Below, piece by piece: positions 48,961 to 61,141 of a stretch of 64,000 bases of DNA (positions within the stretch are counted from its first letter, which is position 1; each line of letters begins with the position of its first letter). A program made the position numbers and the translations under genes. The notes under the pieces are model-generated. The model ran no database searches. It was not told the DNA's origin and worked only from the letters and a program-made list of their open reading frames with translations. Source of the stretch: Megamerina dolium. Its lineage: Eukaryota > Arthropoda > Insecta > Diptera > Megamerinidae. The stretch is taken from NCBI GenBank assembly GCA_963854835.1, contig OY978525.1:67274407-67338406 (forward strand), in the 5' to 3' direction.

Positions 48961-49557
48961 TGTGAAATATGTAGTATGTACAGTAGGTCGGTTTAATTTG
49001 TATGGGCACCAAAAAGAAGAATTGTATAAAAAAAACGAAATCTACGGATAATTCTATGCAAATTCGCCCAAAAAACCATATGTCTAAAATTTACTTTGAC
49101 CTTGCACATTTTGATAAGAAAACAGTGCTACCCATAATTAAACTTTTTGTAAATGGCATGATTAGCCCATCATAAGGCAATAAGAATAATTAAATATGTT
49201 CGCTAAAATATTGGAAAAATGCAGGGAAACGTGTGGATGAAAAATCGTAGTGTTACCAATCGTATTTTTCTTTTACTTGAATTTTTGAGTAAACGCTGAC
49301 AGACGGCAGTATTGCGGATTAAGTAAACAGCTGATTGCTGTTTTATTACGTTTGCTCACTTACATTACTGTCACTATCAATTTCTGTCATCTTTCACTCT
49401 CGTTATGAGAAAATAAACAAGAAGCACGCGAACTGAAAACTATCAGAAACTTGTAAATTGACATTCATCGTTCGTAATTGACAGCTGGACTTATTTGTTC
49501 GCCAACGCTTTTCATGTCAAAAACTGTTAGCAATTGTTGAAAGCTTTCTATAGCGAA
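48961..49557. other. AT-rich spacer, nothing recognised
   Basis: About 600 bp with no supported feature up to the RTE 3-prime tail. Confidence 0.5.
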
Positions 49558-49599
49558 ATTACTTACTTATTTATGTGGCCATAACAACCGAATATCGAT

Positions 49600-50454
49600 T
49601 TAGGCCGAAAATAACATGCTTCGCCAGCCATCTCTGTTCTTTGCTAGCTGGCGCCAGTTAGAAATTCCAAGCGCCGTCAGGTTCTCCAGTACTTGGTCTT
49701 TCCACCGGAGGTTTGGTCTTCCTCTTATGCGTCGTCCTCCAGCGGGTTCCGAATATAACACCTTCTTAGCTGGAGCGTGTTCTTCCATTCGCTCGACATG
49801 ACCTAGCCAGCGCAGCCGCTGGATTTTGATGCGCTTTACTATGTCAATATCGGCATACAGCTCGTACAGCTCATGGTTGTCCCTTATTCGGTACTCGCCA
49901 CCAACGCAAATAGGTCCAAAGATCTTGCGTAGGACTTTTCTCTCGAAAACTCCAAGTATTCGCTCATCCGAGGTGGAAATTGTCCAGGCTTCAGCGCCAT
50001 ATGTTAGGACAGGCATGATGAGAGACTTGTAGAGTGTAGTTTTCGTTCTTCGAGAGAGGGCTCGACTTCTCAATTGCTTACTCAGCCCAAAGTAACACCT
50101 GTTAGCAAGAGTTATCCTACGCATGATCTCCAAGCTGAGGTCATTACTGGTGTTAATGCTGGTTCCAAGATAGACAAAGTCCCTTACTACTTCAACAGCG
50201 TAGTTGTCAACAGTGACGTGCTGTCCAAGACGCCGGGACTCTTTGTTTGTTGACACTAGATACTTCGTCTTGCCCTCGTTCACCGTGAGACCCATCCGAC
50301 GCGACTCTCTTTCCAACTCTGAGAATGCTGCACTGACTGCTCGCGTGTTCATGCCGATTATGTCAATATCGTCGGCATACGCTAACAGCATGACACTTTT
50401 GTTGAAGATAGTGCCATTATGTCGTAGATCAGCAGCTCGTATTATTTTCTCCAT
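49600..50454 (-). pseudogene. RTE reverse transcriptase C-terminal half
   Basis: 284 codons without a stop: VMLLAYADDIDIIGMNTRAV with the YADD catalytic pair, RRMGLTVNEGKTKYLVS, DFVYLGTSINTSNDLSLEIM, then the shared tail region with [19 protein letters not shown] and [20 protein letters not shown]. It ends GWRSMLFSA and a stop. The start is an internal Met next to the deletion, not a true start. Confidence 0.92.
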
Positions 50455-50487
50455 AATAAGATTGAGTTATGCGGGAGTTATGCAGTG

Positions 50488-50985
50488 TCATTCTACAAAG
50501 CGAATGAGCTTTGCAGGAATACCGAACTCAGACATTGTTGCGTAGAGGTAATCCCTTACCGGACTGTCGAAAGCGGCTTTATAATCAACAAATAGGTGGT
50601 GTGTATCGATCTGTTTTTCTTGGGTCTTCTCCAGGATTTGGCGCAGTGTGAAAATCTGGTCGATGGTGGATTTACCAGGTCTGAAGCCACACTGATAAGG
50701 TCCAATCAGGTTGCTGAGCATAGACTTCAACCTTTCACACAGTACGCTCGATAGAACCTTGTACGCGATGCTCAGGAGACTTATTCCACGGTAGTTGGCG
50801 CAAATTGTGGGGTCACCTTTTTTATGTACAGGACAGAGAACACTGAGCCTCCAATCATCAGGCATGCTTTCATCCGACCATATTCTGCTTATGAGCTGGT
50901 GCATGTAGGCGAGCAGCTCATCGTCTCCGGTCTTAAACAACTCGGCAGGCAGGCCATCAGCACCTGCAGCTTTGTTGTTCTTCAG
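50488..50985 (-). pseudogene. RTE reverse transcriptase N-terminal half
   Basis: DELLAYMHQLISRIWSDESM, DWRLSVLCPVHKKGDPTICA, NYRGISLLSIAYKVLSSVL, YQCGFRPGKSTIDQIFTL and THHLFVDYKAAFDSPVRDYL (first catalytic Asp in FVDYKAAFD). It stops after FGIPAKLIRFVE. The next conserved block (Q-G-D/S region) is missing, and the following frame starts at LIMEKIIRAADL, so about 60 codons are deleted. Confidence 0.9.
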
Positions 50986-51184
50986 CCTTAAAATGGCCGT
51001 TTCAACCTCGTCATAGTCGGGTGGTGGAACATCAACACCATCATCTGTAATTGAGGTTATCGGGCAAACTCCTCCACTGGCGGAATTGTTCGTAGCATCG
51101 CCATTCAGTAACGTGGTGTTCCCTCCATAGGCTCAGTACACTCTGGACATCTGTAACCAGATTCCCATTTCCATCTGATCTGGA

Positions 51185-51800
51185 GGCAGCCATTTCGCTT
51201 TGTGGATATCGAGATGCTGGAATCTGGTACCACCAATTACCATGTTGCATGCTGCGGCGAAGTCGATCAGCCTCATTCCGTTATCGGAGGTGTTCTGGTG
51301 GAGGCTGAATTTTCCGACAGTTGGACCAAAGGTACCCTCCTTGCCCACCCTGCCATTAAAGTCGCCAAGCACGATTTTGATATCGTGGCGGGGGCAGCGG
51401 TCATAAGCTTCTTCGAGGCGCTGAAAGAAGCTCTCCTTGGTCACATTGTCCTTCTCATCCGTCGGAACGTGGGCACATATAAGGCTGATGTTGAAGTATT
51501 TTGCCTTGATGCGGATTGTGGCCAGCCTCTCGTTCACAGGTGTGAAATGCGAGACAAGATGTCGTAGTCTCTTGCTGACCAAAAATCCACATCCTAATTC
51601 GTACCTTTCAGCATGGCAACTGTAGTAAATGTCACAGGACGCTCTTTTGGAGCAGCTCTGTCCCGTCCATCGCATTTCCTGGAAAGCGGTGATGTCAGCT
51701 CTGTATTTTTCGAGGAGATCAAGGTGCACCCTCCTTATAAATGGACCGGACATTCCAGGTACATATCCGTAAATCGTTGTCCTTGTTTCGTTTGCGGGGG
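51185..51800 (-). pseudogene. RTE AP-type endonuclease
   Basis: Begins MTPANETRTTIYGYVPG at the 5-prime end. ADITAFQEMRWTGQ carries the catalytic Glu, CGFLVSKRLRHLVSH and ISLICAHVPTDEKDNVTKES follow, and IKIVLGDFNGRVGKEGTFG carries the Asp-X-Asn motif. The frame reaches FQHLDIHKAKWLPPDQ and then joins the linker remnant, so the last Ser-Asp-His block is deleted. The enzyme would nick target DNA. This wording is the one annotated as craniofacial development protein 2-like in insects, which is an RTE relic. Confidence 0.9.
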
Positions 51801-51989
51801 TCATCAACAAAAGCGGTAGTCCTTATCCGAGACATTGCTGTTTTTTCATTGGGGATTTTTTATGTGGCGGGTCCTAAACCCAACGCACAACCTCTAAGCT
51901 GAAAGCATTTTAATCGCGAAAAAAGTGACTAATTTTTTTTTTATAAATATTATTAAATCCCGAAATTGATTTTTTATTGGAAATTTTTC

Positions 51990-53192
51990 TAAATAATAAT
52001 TATGGCTCCTCATGGAAAAGACCTTTCACAAGATTTAAAAGATGTTATTGTTAAACTATATATAGAGCAGAAAAGTCAGCGTGAAATTGCAAAATTGTCA
52101 ATAAGAGCAGTTCCACAATACAGAAGATTATAGAAAAATATAATAAGGAGGGAAATACTAGTAACAGGACTCGAACTGGACGTTCAAACATCTTTAATGA
52201 CATTGAGAAACGAATTATTATAAGTAAAATAGAAGTGAATCCCAAGTTGAGCGCTCCAAAAATAATGGAAAAAATTGAAAAAGAGAGTGGAAGAACCTGT
52301 AACCCGCAAACCATTCGTCGGGAGCTGTATAATTCTGGTTAACATGGCCGTAACATCCTCAAAAAGCCATTTGTAAACAGCACCAATTGAAGAAAACTGT
52401 TGGACTTCGTAGGGGAGTATGAAAATATAGATGAAAATTTCTGGAAATCAGTTATTTTTTCCGATGAAAGTAAATATAATATTTTTGGCTCAGGTGGATG
52501 TCGAAAAGTGAACACTAAGCTCTATCCAGAAAATATGGCTGTTGGAAATCTGGTTATTATCGAAGAAATAATGGATAAGATGGTTTATTTGAACATTTTA
52601 AAAAATAATTTACATCAAAGTGCAACTAAATTGGGTCTAACAGGATCATTTGTATTCCAACAGGACAATGATCCTAAACATACAGCCCATATTGTAAGAG
52701 AATGGCTTTTGTATAACACACCAAAACAATTAAAAACTCCTCCACAGTCACCTGACCTTAACCCAACAGAACATCTGTGGGATTATCTCGAAAAAAAATC
52801 AGAAATCATAACATTACAAGCAAAGATACTCTAAAAGCTGCACTAATTGAGGAGTGGAATAAAATTCCACGTTCCGTTACCCAAAATCTTATCGCATCTA
52901 TGCCATTAAGATTGAAATCAGTCAAAAAGGCCAAGGGCTATCCAACAAAATACTAAATATAAGTCTGACTTGAGAAATCCAATCATAGTGCAGATTTTTG
53001 TGAACTGCATACTTACTTTTGTGACCTGAATTCCAAATATTTTGTTTATTATATTGTTATTAATCAGTACTGAATTAGAAATATTTTTACTTTTTATTAT
53101 TTTCCTTAAGTTCCCATATAAAATAAATGATCAATTTCATTTTTTAATCATTCCAATTATTTATATCGCTGCATACTCACTTTAGTGATACA

Positions 53193-53193
<1 letters not shown>
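51990..53193 (+). mobile_element. Tc1-type (DD34E) element, left end lost
   Basis: Plus-strand Tc1 remnant ending with ACTTTAGTGATACACTGTA, the right terminal repeat, at a TA array near 53195. No matching left terminus was found; the element appears truncated upstream of the transposase start, close to the RTE 5-prime end. Confidence 0.82.
52002..52955 (+). pseudogene. Tc1 transposase
   Basis: MAPHGKDLSQDLKDVIVKLY and IEQKSQREIAKLS form the first helix-turn-helix; after a frame change NTSNRTRTGRSNIFNDIEK and PKLSAPKIMEKIEKESG complete the DNA-binding part. Core: FWKSVIFSDESKYNIFG (Asp), VFQQDNDPKHTAHIV (Asp) and SPDLNPTEHLWDYLE (Glu), 34 residues after the second Asp. Between the first two, the block around the usual GGGSVMVWG is deleted (KLYPENMAVGNLV). 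Stops lie near 52340 and 52390 and a frame change near 52800. Inactive. Confidence 0.9.
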
Positions 53194-53438
<245 letters not shown>

Positions 53439-56290
53439 AGCCCGATTGCTTCCGACATTTTGAAAGATTCTATGTACGTGGATAATGTACTCGCTGGAGC
53501 CCATACACTGGACGAAGCAACCGCGGCTCGTAATCAGTTGGCTTCGATACTAGATACAGCATGATTCTCGTTAAGAAAATGGACGTCAAATAATCAAACA
53601 ATGATTGACGACCTCCCATCAGAGCATCTTTTAGACTCTGAATTCCTGAATATTTCTAATGCTGGTACAGCCCTTGGGCTTAGATGGAATGCAGGTTCCA
53701 ACTGCTTCTTCTTTTCTCCGGGCCCCACTCTCAACAAAGGCCTCATTCACTAAACGTGAAGTTTTATCGATGATTGCCAAACTATTCCATCCAGCTGGAT
53801 GGTTGGCACCCAAAATTATTGTTGCAAAAATGTTAATGCAACAGTTGTGGCTAGATAAAACTGATTGGGGTGAATCTATTAAGCCACTAACGCTGCACAA
53901 ATGGCAGATATTTTTGTCGGATTACCAGAATCTGGCATCCATACGCATTCCGCGTTTTGTAGATTTCTCTCCCGACTCAAATCTGCAATTTCATGGCTTC
54001 TGCGATGTTTCGGAGAAAGCTTATGCTGCAGCAGTATACATACGTATGGAGAATTCATCTGGTGAAGTTCGTACCCATTTGTTAGCGGCAAAGACCCTTG
54101 TTGCCTCAGTTAAAACCCTATCACTACCTCGTTTAGAATTATGTGGAGCAGATCTGCTAGCAAATGCTAGACGTTTTAATTCTACAACTCCGAGTACCGA
54201 AATATACTATATTTTGCTGGACTGATTCGACCATCGTGCTCTCTTAACAAGCTGCCGTGTCACTGGACGACATTTGTGTCAAATCAGGTTGCATCCATCG
54301 TTGAGAAGATTAGAAACTCAAATTGGCCTCACGTTTGTTCCATCGAAAATCCCTCCGATCTGGCCACCCGTGGTACTAATGCCAAGGAACTTGCCAATAA
54401 TGAATTATAGTGGCAAGGGCCATCTTGACTCAAAATGTCACTCTCTGATTGGCCCAGCATCACTTTAAACTATTAGCTGATTAATATGCCTGAAATGAAG
54501 GTGGTAAAATCCCACTTCGTAAGATTGGAAGAATTCAACGATATTTTGGATCGCTTTTCTTCCCTCTCTCGCGCACTACGTGTTATTTCTTACATCTTTC
54601 GATTCTTCCATAACAGTCAAGCAGCGAGCTGATTATTGCTGTGCTTTTCTCAGCATCTCGACTAAAGAAATCGTTTTCACGCGAAATAAGTTAATAATAT
54701 TTGACATCATATTGCGACATTATCCCCAAGAATATGCTAACTTATCAAATAAGATCCCGATTCCATGCAAGAGCGGCATACTCGCGCTCAACCCGTTTAT
54801 AGCCTCGCGTGGAATAATGCGCATAAACGGTCGCTTAGCTCACTCCCCAGCTCTCTCATACCGTGAGAGATTCCCTATATTTCTCCCATATGGTGGAATA
54901 TTAACCCAGTTGCTACTTGAGTTTGTTCATTTCGTCTCAATGCACAGCGCTAATCAGTTGCTCCTACGCTTAATTCGTATGGTGTTCTGGATTCCCAAGC
55001 TAAAAAACTTAGTAAAGACAACCGTGCATAAGTGCAAAATATATGTGCTTGAAAAACAAAAGCACTACACCCAGATAATGGCTGCTCTGCCACTCGAACG
55101 CACATCCCTCTTGAGAAAGGGTCTACGACCGGTGTCGATTTTGCTGGTCCATTCGACATTAAAACATATATCGGCCGTGAATGCCGCATAACCAAAGGCT
55201 ATGTTTGCATGTTTGTATGTTTTGCCACGAAGGCTATACATTTGAGGCAACGAGCGATATGACAACGCCTTTTTTTCTTGCCGCGTTCTCTCGCTTCTTC
55301 TCCCGTCGTGGATGCCCAGCATTAATATTTTCTGACAATGGAACATCGTTTGTTGGTGCTTAAAGAAACTCCCAGCAACTCTAACATACAGCTTTGAAAA
55401 GTTCAGCACCTTACTTTCTCATATCGAGGCATGTCTCAACTCGAGACTCTTAAGTCCCATGTCTGATAACCCATCAGACTTAGCTCCCCTTACGCCTGGT
55501 CACTTCTTGATTGGATCTCCATTATTGTCACCAGCTGAACTTAAAGTCTCTGTCCAATAAATAAGTACGATTAACCGTTGGCAACGTCTTAAGGTTATTT
55601 ACAAGTCCTTCTGCTTACGGTGGAAGGAGGAATACCTTAAAGAACTACATAAACGCAGCAAATGGAAATCCCCAGAGAAAGATGTATGCGTAGGTGACCT
55701 TGTTGTCATACGCAGCGAACCACTACCACCCAATGAATGGAGGCTAAGTAGGGTCCATAAGACTTATTTGGGACCCTCCGAAGAAAAGAGTGACGGGTCG
55801 AGAGAGTCCTGTTCGTCCACCTCGTGGTTTCCGTGATAATGTTGCACGACAGAAGTTGCAATTCGACTGCCGTGTATGTAATCGCGATCATCCGTTGCGA
55901 TTATGTACACGGTACACGGATGTGTACGCTTGTACACGGATGTACAAGCGCGGTGCGATGCCATCATTGTGGTGGAAAACATCATACGTTGCTCCACGGA
56001 AGGGTAGACAACGAATCGAAACGGGCCAATCGCGCCAAAATGAGAGTAAAGCAGCGTCAACCTGATCCTCCCACTCCCACACCATCGAAGCCATGTACGT
56101 GTAACAGGCAGCGCCTGCACCGCAAGTTGTTCCTGTGAACATTGTGCCAATACAACGCGCCGCTCCGTCCATGGGGAAGTTGTTTCCCATGAACTTGTTT
56201 TTTGGCTATCAGGCTCGCCTCGCCTTCCCTCCTTCATCTACCGTCATGCCGCACATGCCATCAACAGACTGGGCTGTCACCACTTTTTAA
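53439..56290 (+). pseudogene. BEL-2 pol 3-prime half, inverted copy (left arm)
   Basis: Begins abruptly at the RT active-site region (SPIASDILKDSMYVDNVLAG), continues with RNase H (TKREVLSMIAKLFHPAGWLA, QFHGFCDVSEKAYAAAVYIR, LSLPRLELCGADLLA), the integrase zinc region (LEFVHFVSMHSANQLLLRLI) and integrase core (ALIFSDNGTSFVGA), then the C-terminal part LPPNEWRLSRVHKTYLGP. After this comes a gag-like zinc-knuckle segment. It is a mirror of 56924-59775 and has the same stops and frame changes, which therefore predate the duplication. Confidence 0.92.
55790..56138 (+). pseudogene. Gag-like zinc-knuckle module after BEL-2 integrase
   Basis: FDCRVCNRDHPLRLC is a C-X2-C-X3-H-X4-C knuckle, and in another frame CHHCGGKHHTLLH follows, then a Pro/Arg-rich tail (PDPPTPTPSKPCTC). 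Between them the repeat TACACGGATGT/TGTACACGG (55904-55940) accompanies the frameshift. The pattern resembles the Gag knuckles of BEL elements (compare CPLCRNTHSLRHC in this element's own gag near 61180), but it lies downstream of integrase, so the order is wrong for one element. A mirrored copy lies at 57076-57424. Confidence 0.6.
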
Positions 56291-56486
56291 TGGAGTTCCC
56301 GATTCCAGCAGTATATTTATTGCATTTGCTGTATTATAATTATCGATTTAAATTTGAATTGTATTATTTTAAGTTTTTACTTTTCCTTTCTTAATTTACT
56401 ATGAATTTGTTTCGAATTATTTTATATTTTCCTATTCGATATGTACATTATTTTGAATTAGTTTTTAAGGTTTCTCTCACTATTAC

Positions 56487-56760
<274 letters not shown>

Positions 56761-57479
56761 AAATAATGTACATATCGAATAGGAAAATATAAAATAATTC
56801 GAAACAAATTCATAGTAAATTAAGAAAGGAAAAGTAAAAACTTAAAATAATACAATTCAAATTTAAATCGATAATTATAATACAGCAAATGCAATAAATA
56901 TACTGCTGGAATCGGGAACTCCATTAAAAAGTGGTGACAGCCCAGTCTGTTGATGGCATGTGCGGCATGACGGTAGATGAAGGAGGGAAGGCGAGGCGAG
57001 CCTGATAGCCAAAAAACAAGTTCATGGGAAACAACTTCCCCATGGACGGAGCGGCGCGTTGTATTGGCACAATGTTCACAGGAACAACTTGCGGTGCAGG
57101 CGCTGCCTGTTACACGTACATGGCTTCGATGGTGTGGGAGTGGGAGGATCAGGTTGACGCTGCTTTACTCTCATTTTGGCGCGATTGGCCCGTTTCGATT
57201 CGTTGTCTACCCTTCCGTGGAGCAACGTATGATGTTTTCCACCACAATGATGGCATCGCACCGCGCTTGTACATCCGTGTACAAGCGTACACATCCGTGT
57301 ACCGTGTACATAATCGCAACGGATGATCGCGATTACATACACGGCAGTCGAATTGCAACTTCTGTCGTGCAACATTATCACGGAAACCACGAGGTGGACG
57401 AACAGGACTCTCTCGACCCGTCACTCTTTTCTTCGGAGGGTCCCAAATAAGTCTTATGGACCCTACTTAGCCTCCATTC

Positions 57480-58980
57480 ATTGGGTGGTAGTGGTTCGCT
57501 GCGTATGACAACAAGGTCACCTACGCATACATCTTTCTCTGGGGATTTCCATTTGCTGCGTTTATGTAGTTCTTTAAGGTATTCCTCCTTCCACCGTAAG
57601 CAGAAGGACTTGTAAATAACCTTAAGACGTTGCCAACGGTTAATCGTACTTATTTATTGGACAGAGACTTTAAGTTCAGCTGGTGACAATAATGGAGATC
57701 CAATCAAGAAGTGACCAGGCGTAAGGGGAGCTAAGTCTGATGGGTTATCAGACATGGGACTTAAGAGTCTCGAGTTGAGACATGCCTCGATATGAGAAAG
57801 TAAGGTGCTGAACTTTTCAAAGCTGTATGTTAGAGTTGCTGGGAGTTTCTTTAAGCACCAACAAACGATGTTCCATTGTCAGAAAATATTAATGCTGGGC
57901 ATCCACGACGGGAGAAGAAGCGAGAGAACGCGGCAAGAAAAAAAGGCGTTGTCATATCGCTCGTTGCCTCAAATGTATAGCCTTCGTGGCAAAACATACA
58001 AACATGCAAACATAGCCTTTGGTTATGCGGCATTCACGGCCGATATATGTTTTAATGTCGAATGGACCAGCAAAATCGACACCGGTCGTAGACCCTTTCT
58101 CAAGAGGGATGTGCGTTCGAGTGGCAGAGCAGCCATTATCTGGGTGTAGTGCTTTTGTTTTTCAAGCACATATATTTTGCACTTATGCACGGTTGTCTTT
58201 ACTAAGTTTTTTAGCTTGGGAATCCAGAACACCATACGAATTAAGCGTAGGAGCAACTGATTAGCGCTGTGCATTGAGACGAAATGAACAAACTCAAGTA
58301 GCAACTGGGTTAATATTCCACCATATGGGAGAAATATAGGGAATCTCTCACGGTATGAGAGAGCTGGGGAGTGAGCTAAGCGACCGTTTATGCGCATTAT
58401 TCCACGCGAGGCTATAAACGGGTTGAGCGCGAGTATGCCGCTCTTGCATGGAATCGGGATCTTATTTGATAAGTTAGCATATTCTTGGGGATAATGTCGC
58501 AATATGATGTCAAATATTATTAACTTATTTCGCGTGAAAACGATTTCTTTAGTCGAGATGCTGAGAAAAGCACAGCAATAATCAGCTCGCTGCTTGACTG
58601 TTATGGAAGAATCGAAAGATGTAAGAAATAACACGTAGTGCGCGAGAGAGGGAAGAAAAGCGATCCAAAATATCGTTGAATTCTTCCAATCTTACGAAGT
58701 GGGATTTTACCACCTTCATTTCAGGCATATTAATCAGCTAATAGTTTAAAGTGATGCTGGGCCAATCAGAGAGTGACATTTTGAGTCAAGATGGCCCTTG
58801 CCACTATAATTCATTATTGGCAAGTTCCTTGGCAGTAGTACCACGGGTGGCCAGATCGGAGGGATTTTCGATGGAACAAACGTGAGGCCAATTTGAGTTT
58901 CTAATCTTCTCAACGATGGATGCAACCTGATTTGACACAAATGTCGTCCAGTGACACGGCAGCTTGTTAAGAGAGCACGA
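57480..58980 (-). pseudogene. BEL-2 integrase
   Basis: Read from 58940 leftwards: a decayed connection, then a 203-codon frame (58634-58023) with YANLSNKIPIPCKSGILALN, MRINGRLAHSPALSYRERFP and the zinc region SMHSANQLLLRLIRM followed by HKCKIYVLEKQKHYTQIMA. The core lies further left (ALIFSDNGTSFVGA, second Asp at about 57880), then the C-terminal block near 57480. Frame changes lie between all pieces. Mirror copy at 54240-55740. Confidence 0.88.
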
Positions 58981-58984
58981 TGGT

Positions 58985-59640
58985 CGAATCAGTCCAGCAA
59001 AATATAGTATATTTCGGTACTCGGAGTTGTAGAATTAAAACGTCTAGCATTTGCTAGCAGATCTGCTCCACATAATTCTAAACGAGGTAGTGATAGGGTT
59101 TTAACTGAGGCAACAAGGGTCTTTGCCGCTAACAAATGGGTACGAACTTCACCAGATGAATTCTCCATACGTATGTATACTGCTGCAGCATAAGCTTTCT
59201 CCGAAACATCGCAGAAGCCATGAAATTGCAGATTTGAGTCGGGAGAGAAATCTACAAAACGCGGAATGCGTATGGATGCCAGATTCTGGTAATCCGACAA
59301 AAATATCTGCCATTTGTGCAGCGTTAGTGGCTTAATAGATTCACCCCAATCAGTTTTATCTAGCCACAACTGTTGCATTAACATTTTTGCAACAATAATT
59401 TTGGGTGCCAACCATCCAGCTGGATGGAATAGTTTGGCAATCATCGATAAAACTTCACGTTTAGTGAATGAGGCCTTTGTTGAGAGTGGGGCCCGGAGAA
59501 AAGAAGAAGCAGTTGGAACCTGCATTCCATCTAAGCCCAAGGGCTGTACCAGCATTAGAAATATTCAGGAATTCAGAGTCTAAAAGATGCTCTGATGGGA
59601 GGTCGTCAATCATTGTTTGATTATTTGACGTCCATTTTCT
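58985..59640 (-). pseudogene. BEL-2 RNase H
   Basis: A 188-codon frame from 59555: TKREVLSMIAKLFHPAGWLA, PKIIVAKMLMQQLWLDKTDW, LQFHGFCDVSEKAYAAAVYI (Asp), AAKTLVASVKTLSLPRLELC (Glu). It ends at YILLD, just before the next Asp block, by a frame change. Mirror copy at 53659-54225. Confidence 0.9.
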
Positions 59641-59649
59641 TAACGAGAA

Positions 59650-60330
59650 TCATGCTGTATCTAGTATCGAAGCCAACTGATTACGAGCCGCGGTTGCTTC
59701 GTCCAGTGTATGGGCTCCAGCGAGTACATTATCCACGTACATAGAATCTTTCAAAATGTCGGAAGCAATCGGGCTATCTACTTCGTTTTCTTCTGCTAGT
59801 TGCAAAAGAGTTCGGATGGCCAAGTATGGCTCACAATTCACACCGAATGTTACTGTTTGCAACTCAAAGGTTTGTAGCTATTCATTCGGCAAATTTCGGA
59901 AACAGATTCGTTGATATGGGGTGTGCTTTGGATGCTCGAGAATTTTCCGATACATTTTCTCAATGTCAGCATTAAAAACAAAGCCATAGTCTCCATATCA
60001 GAATTAAGACCATTAAATCGGATTGCAAAATAGGCCACAGCACGTCGTTGAGACTATTGCTACTGCATGTGCGACTAGAGGCATTAAAAACTACACGAAG
60101 TTTCGTGGCAGTGCTATCCGGTTTCACCACGACATGGTGAGGGAGGTAATATGAAACGCTGGGCTCTAAATGAACATTTGGGATTATTTGGTTCATGTGC
60201 TCTAATTCGAGGTATTCTAAGAGCACATGATCGTAATCATTCTTAAATTGGGGGTTCTTAAGCAACCGTGCTTCATTACGAAAGAACTGAGCTCTTGCCA
60301 AATTGCGAGATTCTCCTAATGGCAATTCTT
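59650..60330 (-). pseudogene. BEL-2 reverse transcriptase
   Basis: From 60325: RLLKNPQFKNDYDHVLLEYL, VSYYLPHHVVVKPDSTATKL and RVVFNASSRTCSSNSLNDVL, then frame changes around 59975 and 59860. The last part reads VTFGVNCEPYLAIRTLLQLA and KDSMYVDNVLAGAHTLDEAT. The catalytic pair, YVDD in BEL elements, is YVDN here, so the second Asp is lost. Only the part left of 59775 is in the palindrome. Confidence 0.9.
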
Positions 60331-60503
60331 CGGGAAATTATATCTTGAAAGGCAGAGATACGACATAACGGCCATCTTCATTTCGGAAAGTTGTTTTCTT
60401 GTAATTTTCCCCGCAATACAAATCTTCAGCTGATCTACGAGTTATTTTCGGGAGCTCCTAGATTTTCCAGAATAGGGAAGTTTCTTTATCGAGGCTTATT
60501 TCA

Positions 60504-60899
60504 TTATATAAGGATAAAACCAGGTCCACAAGAGCTGCAGGTTCTGTGCAGGTTCTCATCCGCCAACCGTAAACCATTGCGTTCCGTACGTAAGTGAGCA
60601 GACGTAGGGCAAGAAGGCAGCTTTCCAGTGAGCTTCTTTAGTACGAAAGCATCCACCTTCACTGTAAAGCTCGGAGCAATTGGGGATCCGATCACCAAAT
60701 AACACATCTTTGAGGAATGAGCAGTAACTACCTCGTTTAGGCCAGCTACCTCCGTCCGAATGTTGCAAACAGGTAGGCGCAACCTATTCCGCAGACGTTC
60801 AGACATAAAGGTCGCTTCCGATCCTGAGTCTATTAATGCACGAGCTGTAAAGGTAGTGTTGTGGTATCGGAGGTGTACAAGTGCCGTTCCAAGTAGCAT
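60504..60899 (-). pseudogene. BEL-2 aspartic protease
   Basis: LLGTALVHLRYHNTTFTARA and LIDSGSEATFMSERLRNRLR: DSG is the catalytic triplet of retroviral-type aspartic proteases. It continues LPVCNIRTEVAGLNEVVTAH and SPIAPSFTVKVDAFVLKKLT. The frame is open over 131 codons; the end (HLRTERNGLRLADENL) drifts by a frame change into RT-linker sequence. Confidence 0.88.
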
Positions 60900-61141
60900 T
60901 GTAGAGTTTCTAGTTGGGAGGCTTGCATTGTCGGAAGCCGTATCGTGTGTTTCGTTTGATTTAACGGATTGCAGTTGAGATGTAAACGACTGACGCGATC
61001 GTTCTATTGGTGTCGCAGAAGAAATTGTTGCTGGTGTTTCATTACTAGGCGACTGAGATGTATTTTCTTGGTGGTGCTATAATGAATGATGCCTTTTTCT
61101 ACATGACGAACATATAAACGATAACTTTAAAAATTTTGAAC

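Larger units (their letters stand above)
49558..51905 (-). mobile_element. RTE-type element, copy with both ends
   Basis: The most complete RTE copy: 5-prime leader at 51790-51905, endonuclease (51800-51185), a deletion fused to the end of the linker, RT N-terminal half (50985-50488), a second deletion before the active site, RT C-terminal half (50454-49600) and the tail ATAAATAAGTAAGT at about 49558. It lacks the linker present in copy A, while copy A lacks the RT core present here. Two internal deletions with both ends preserved make it a non-autonomous derivative. Confidence 0.9.
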
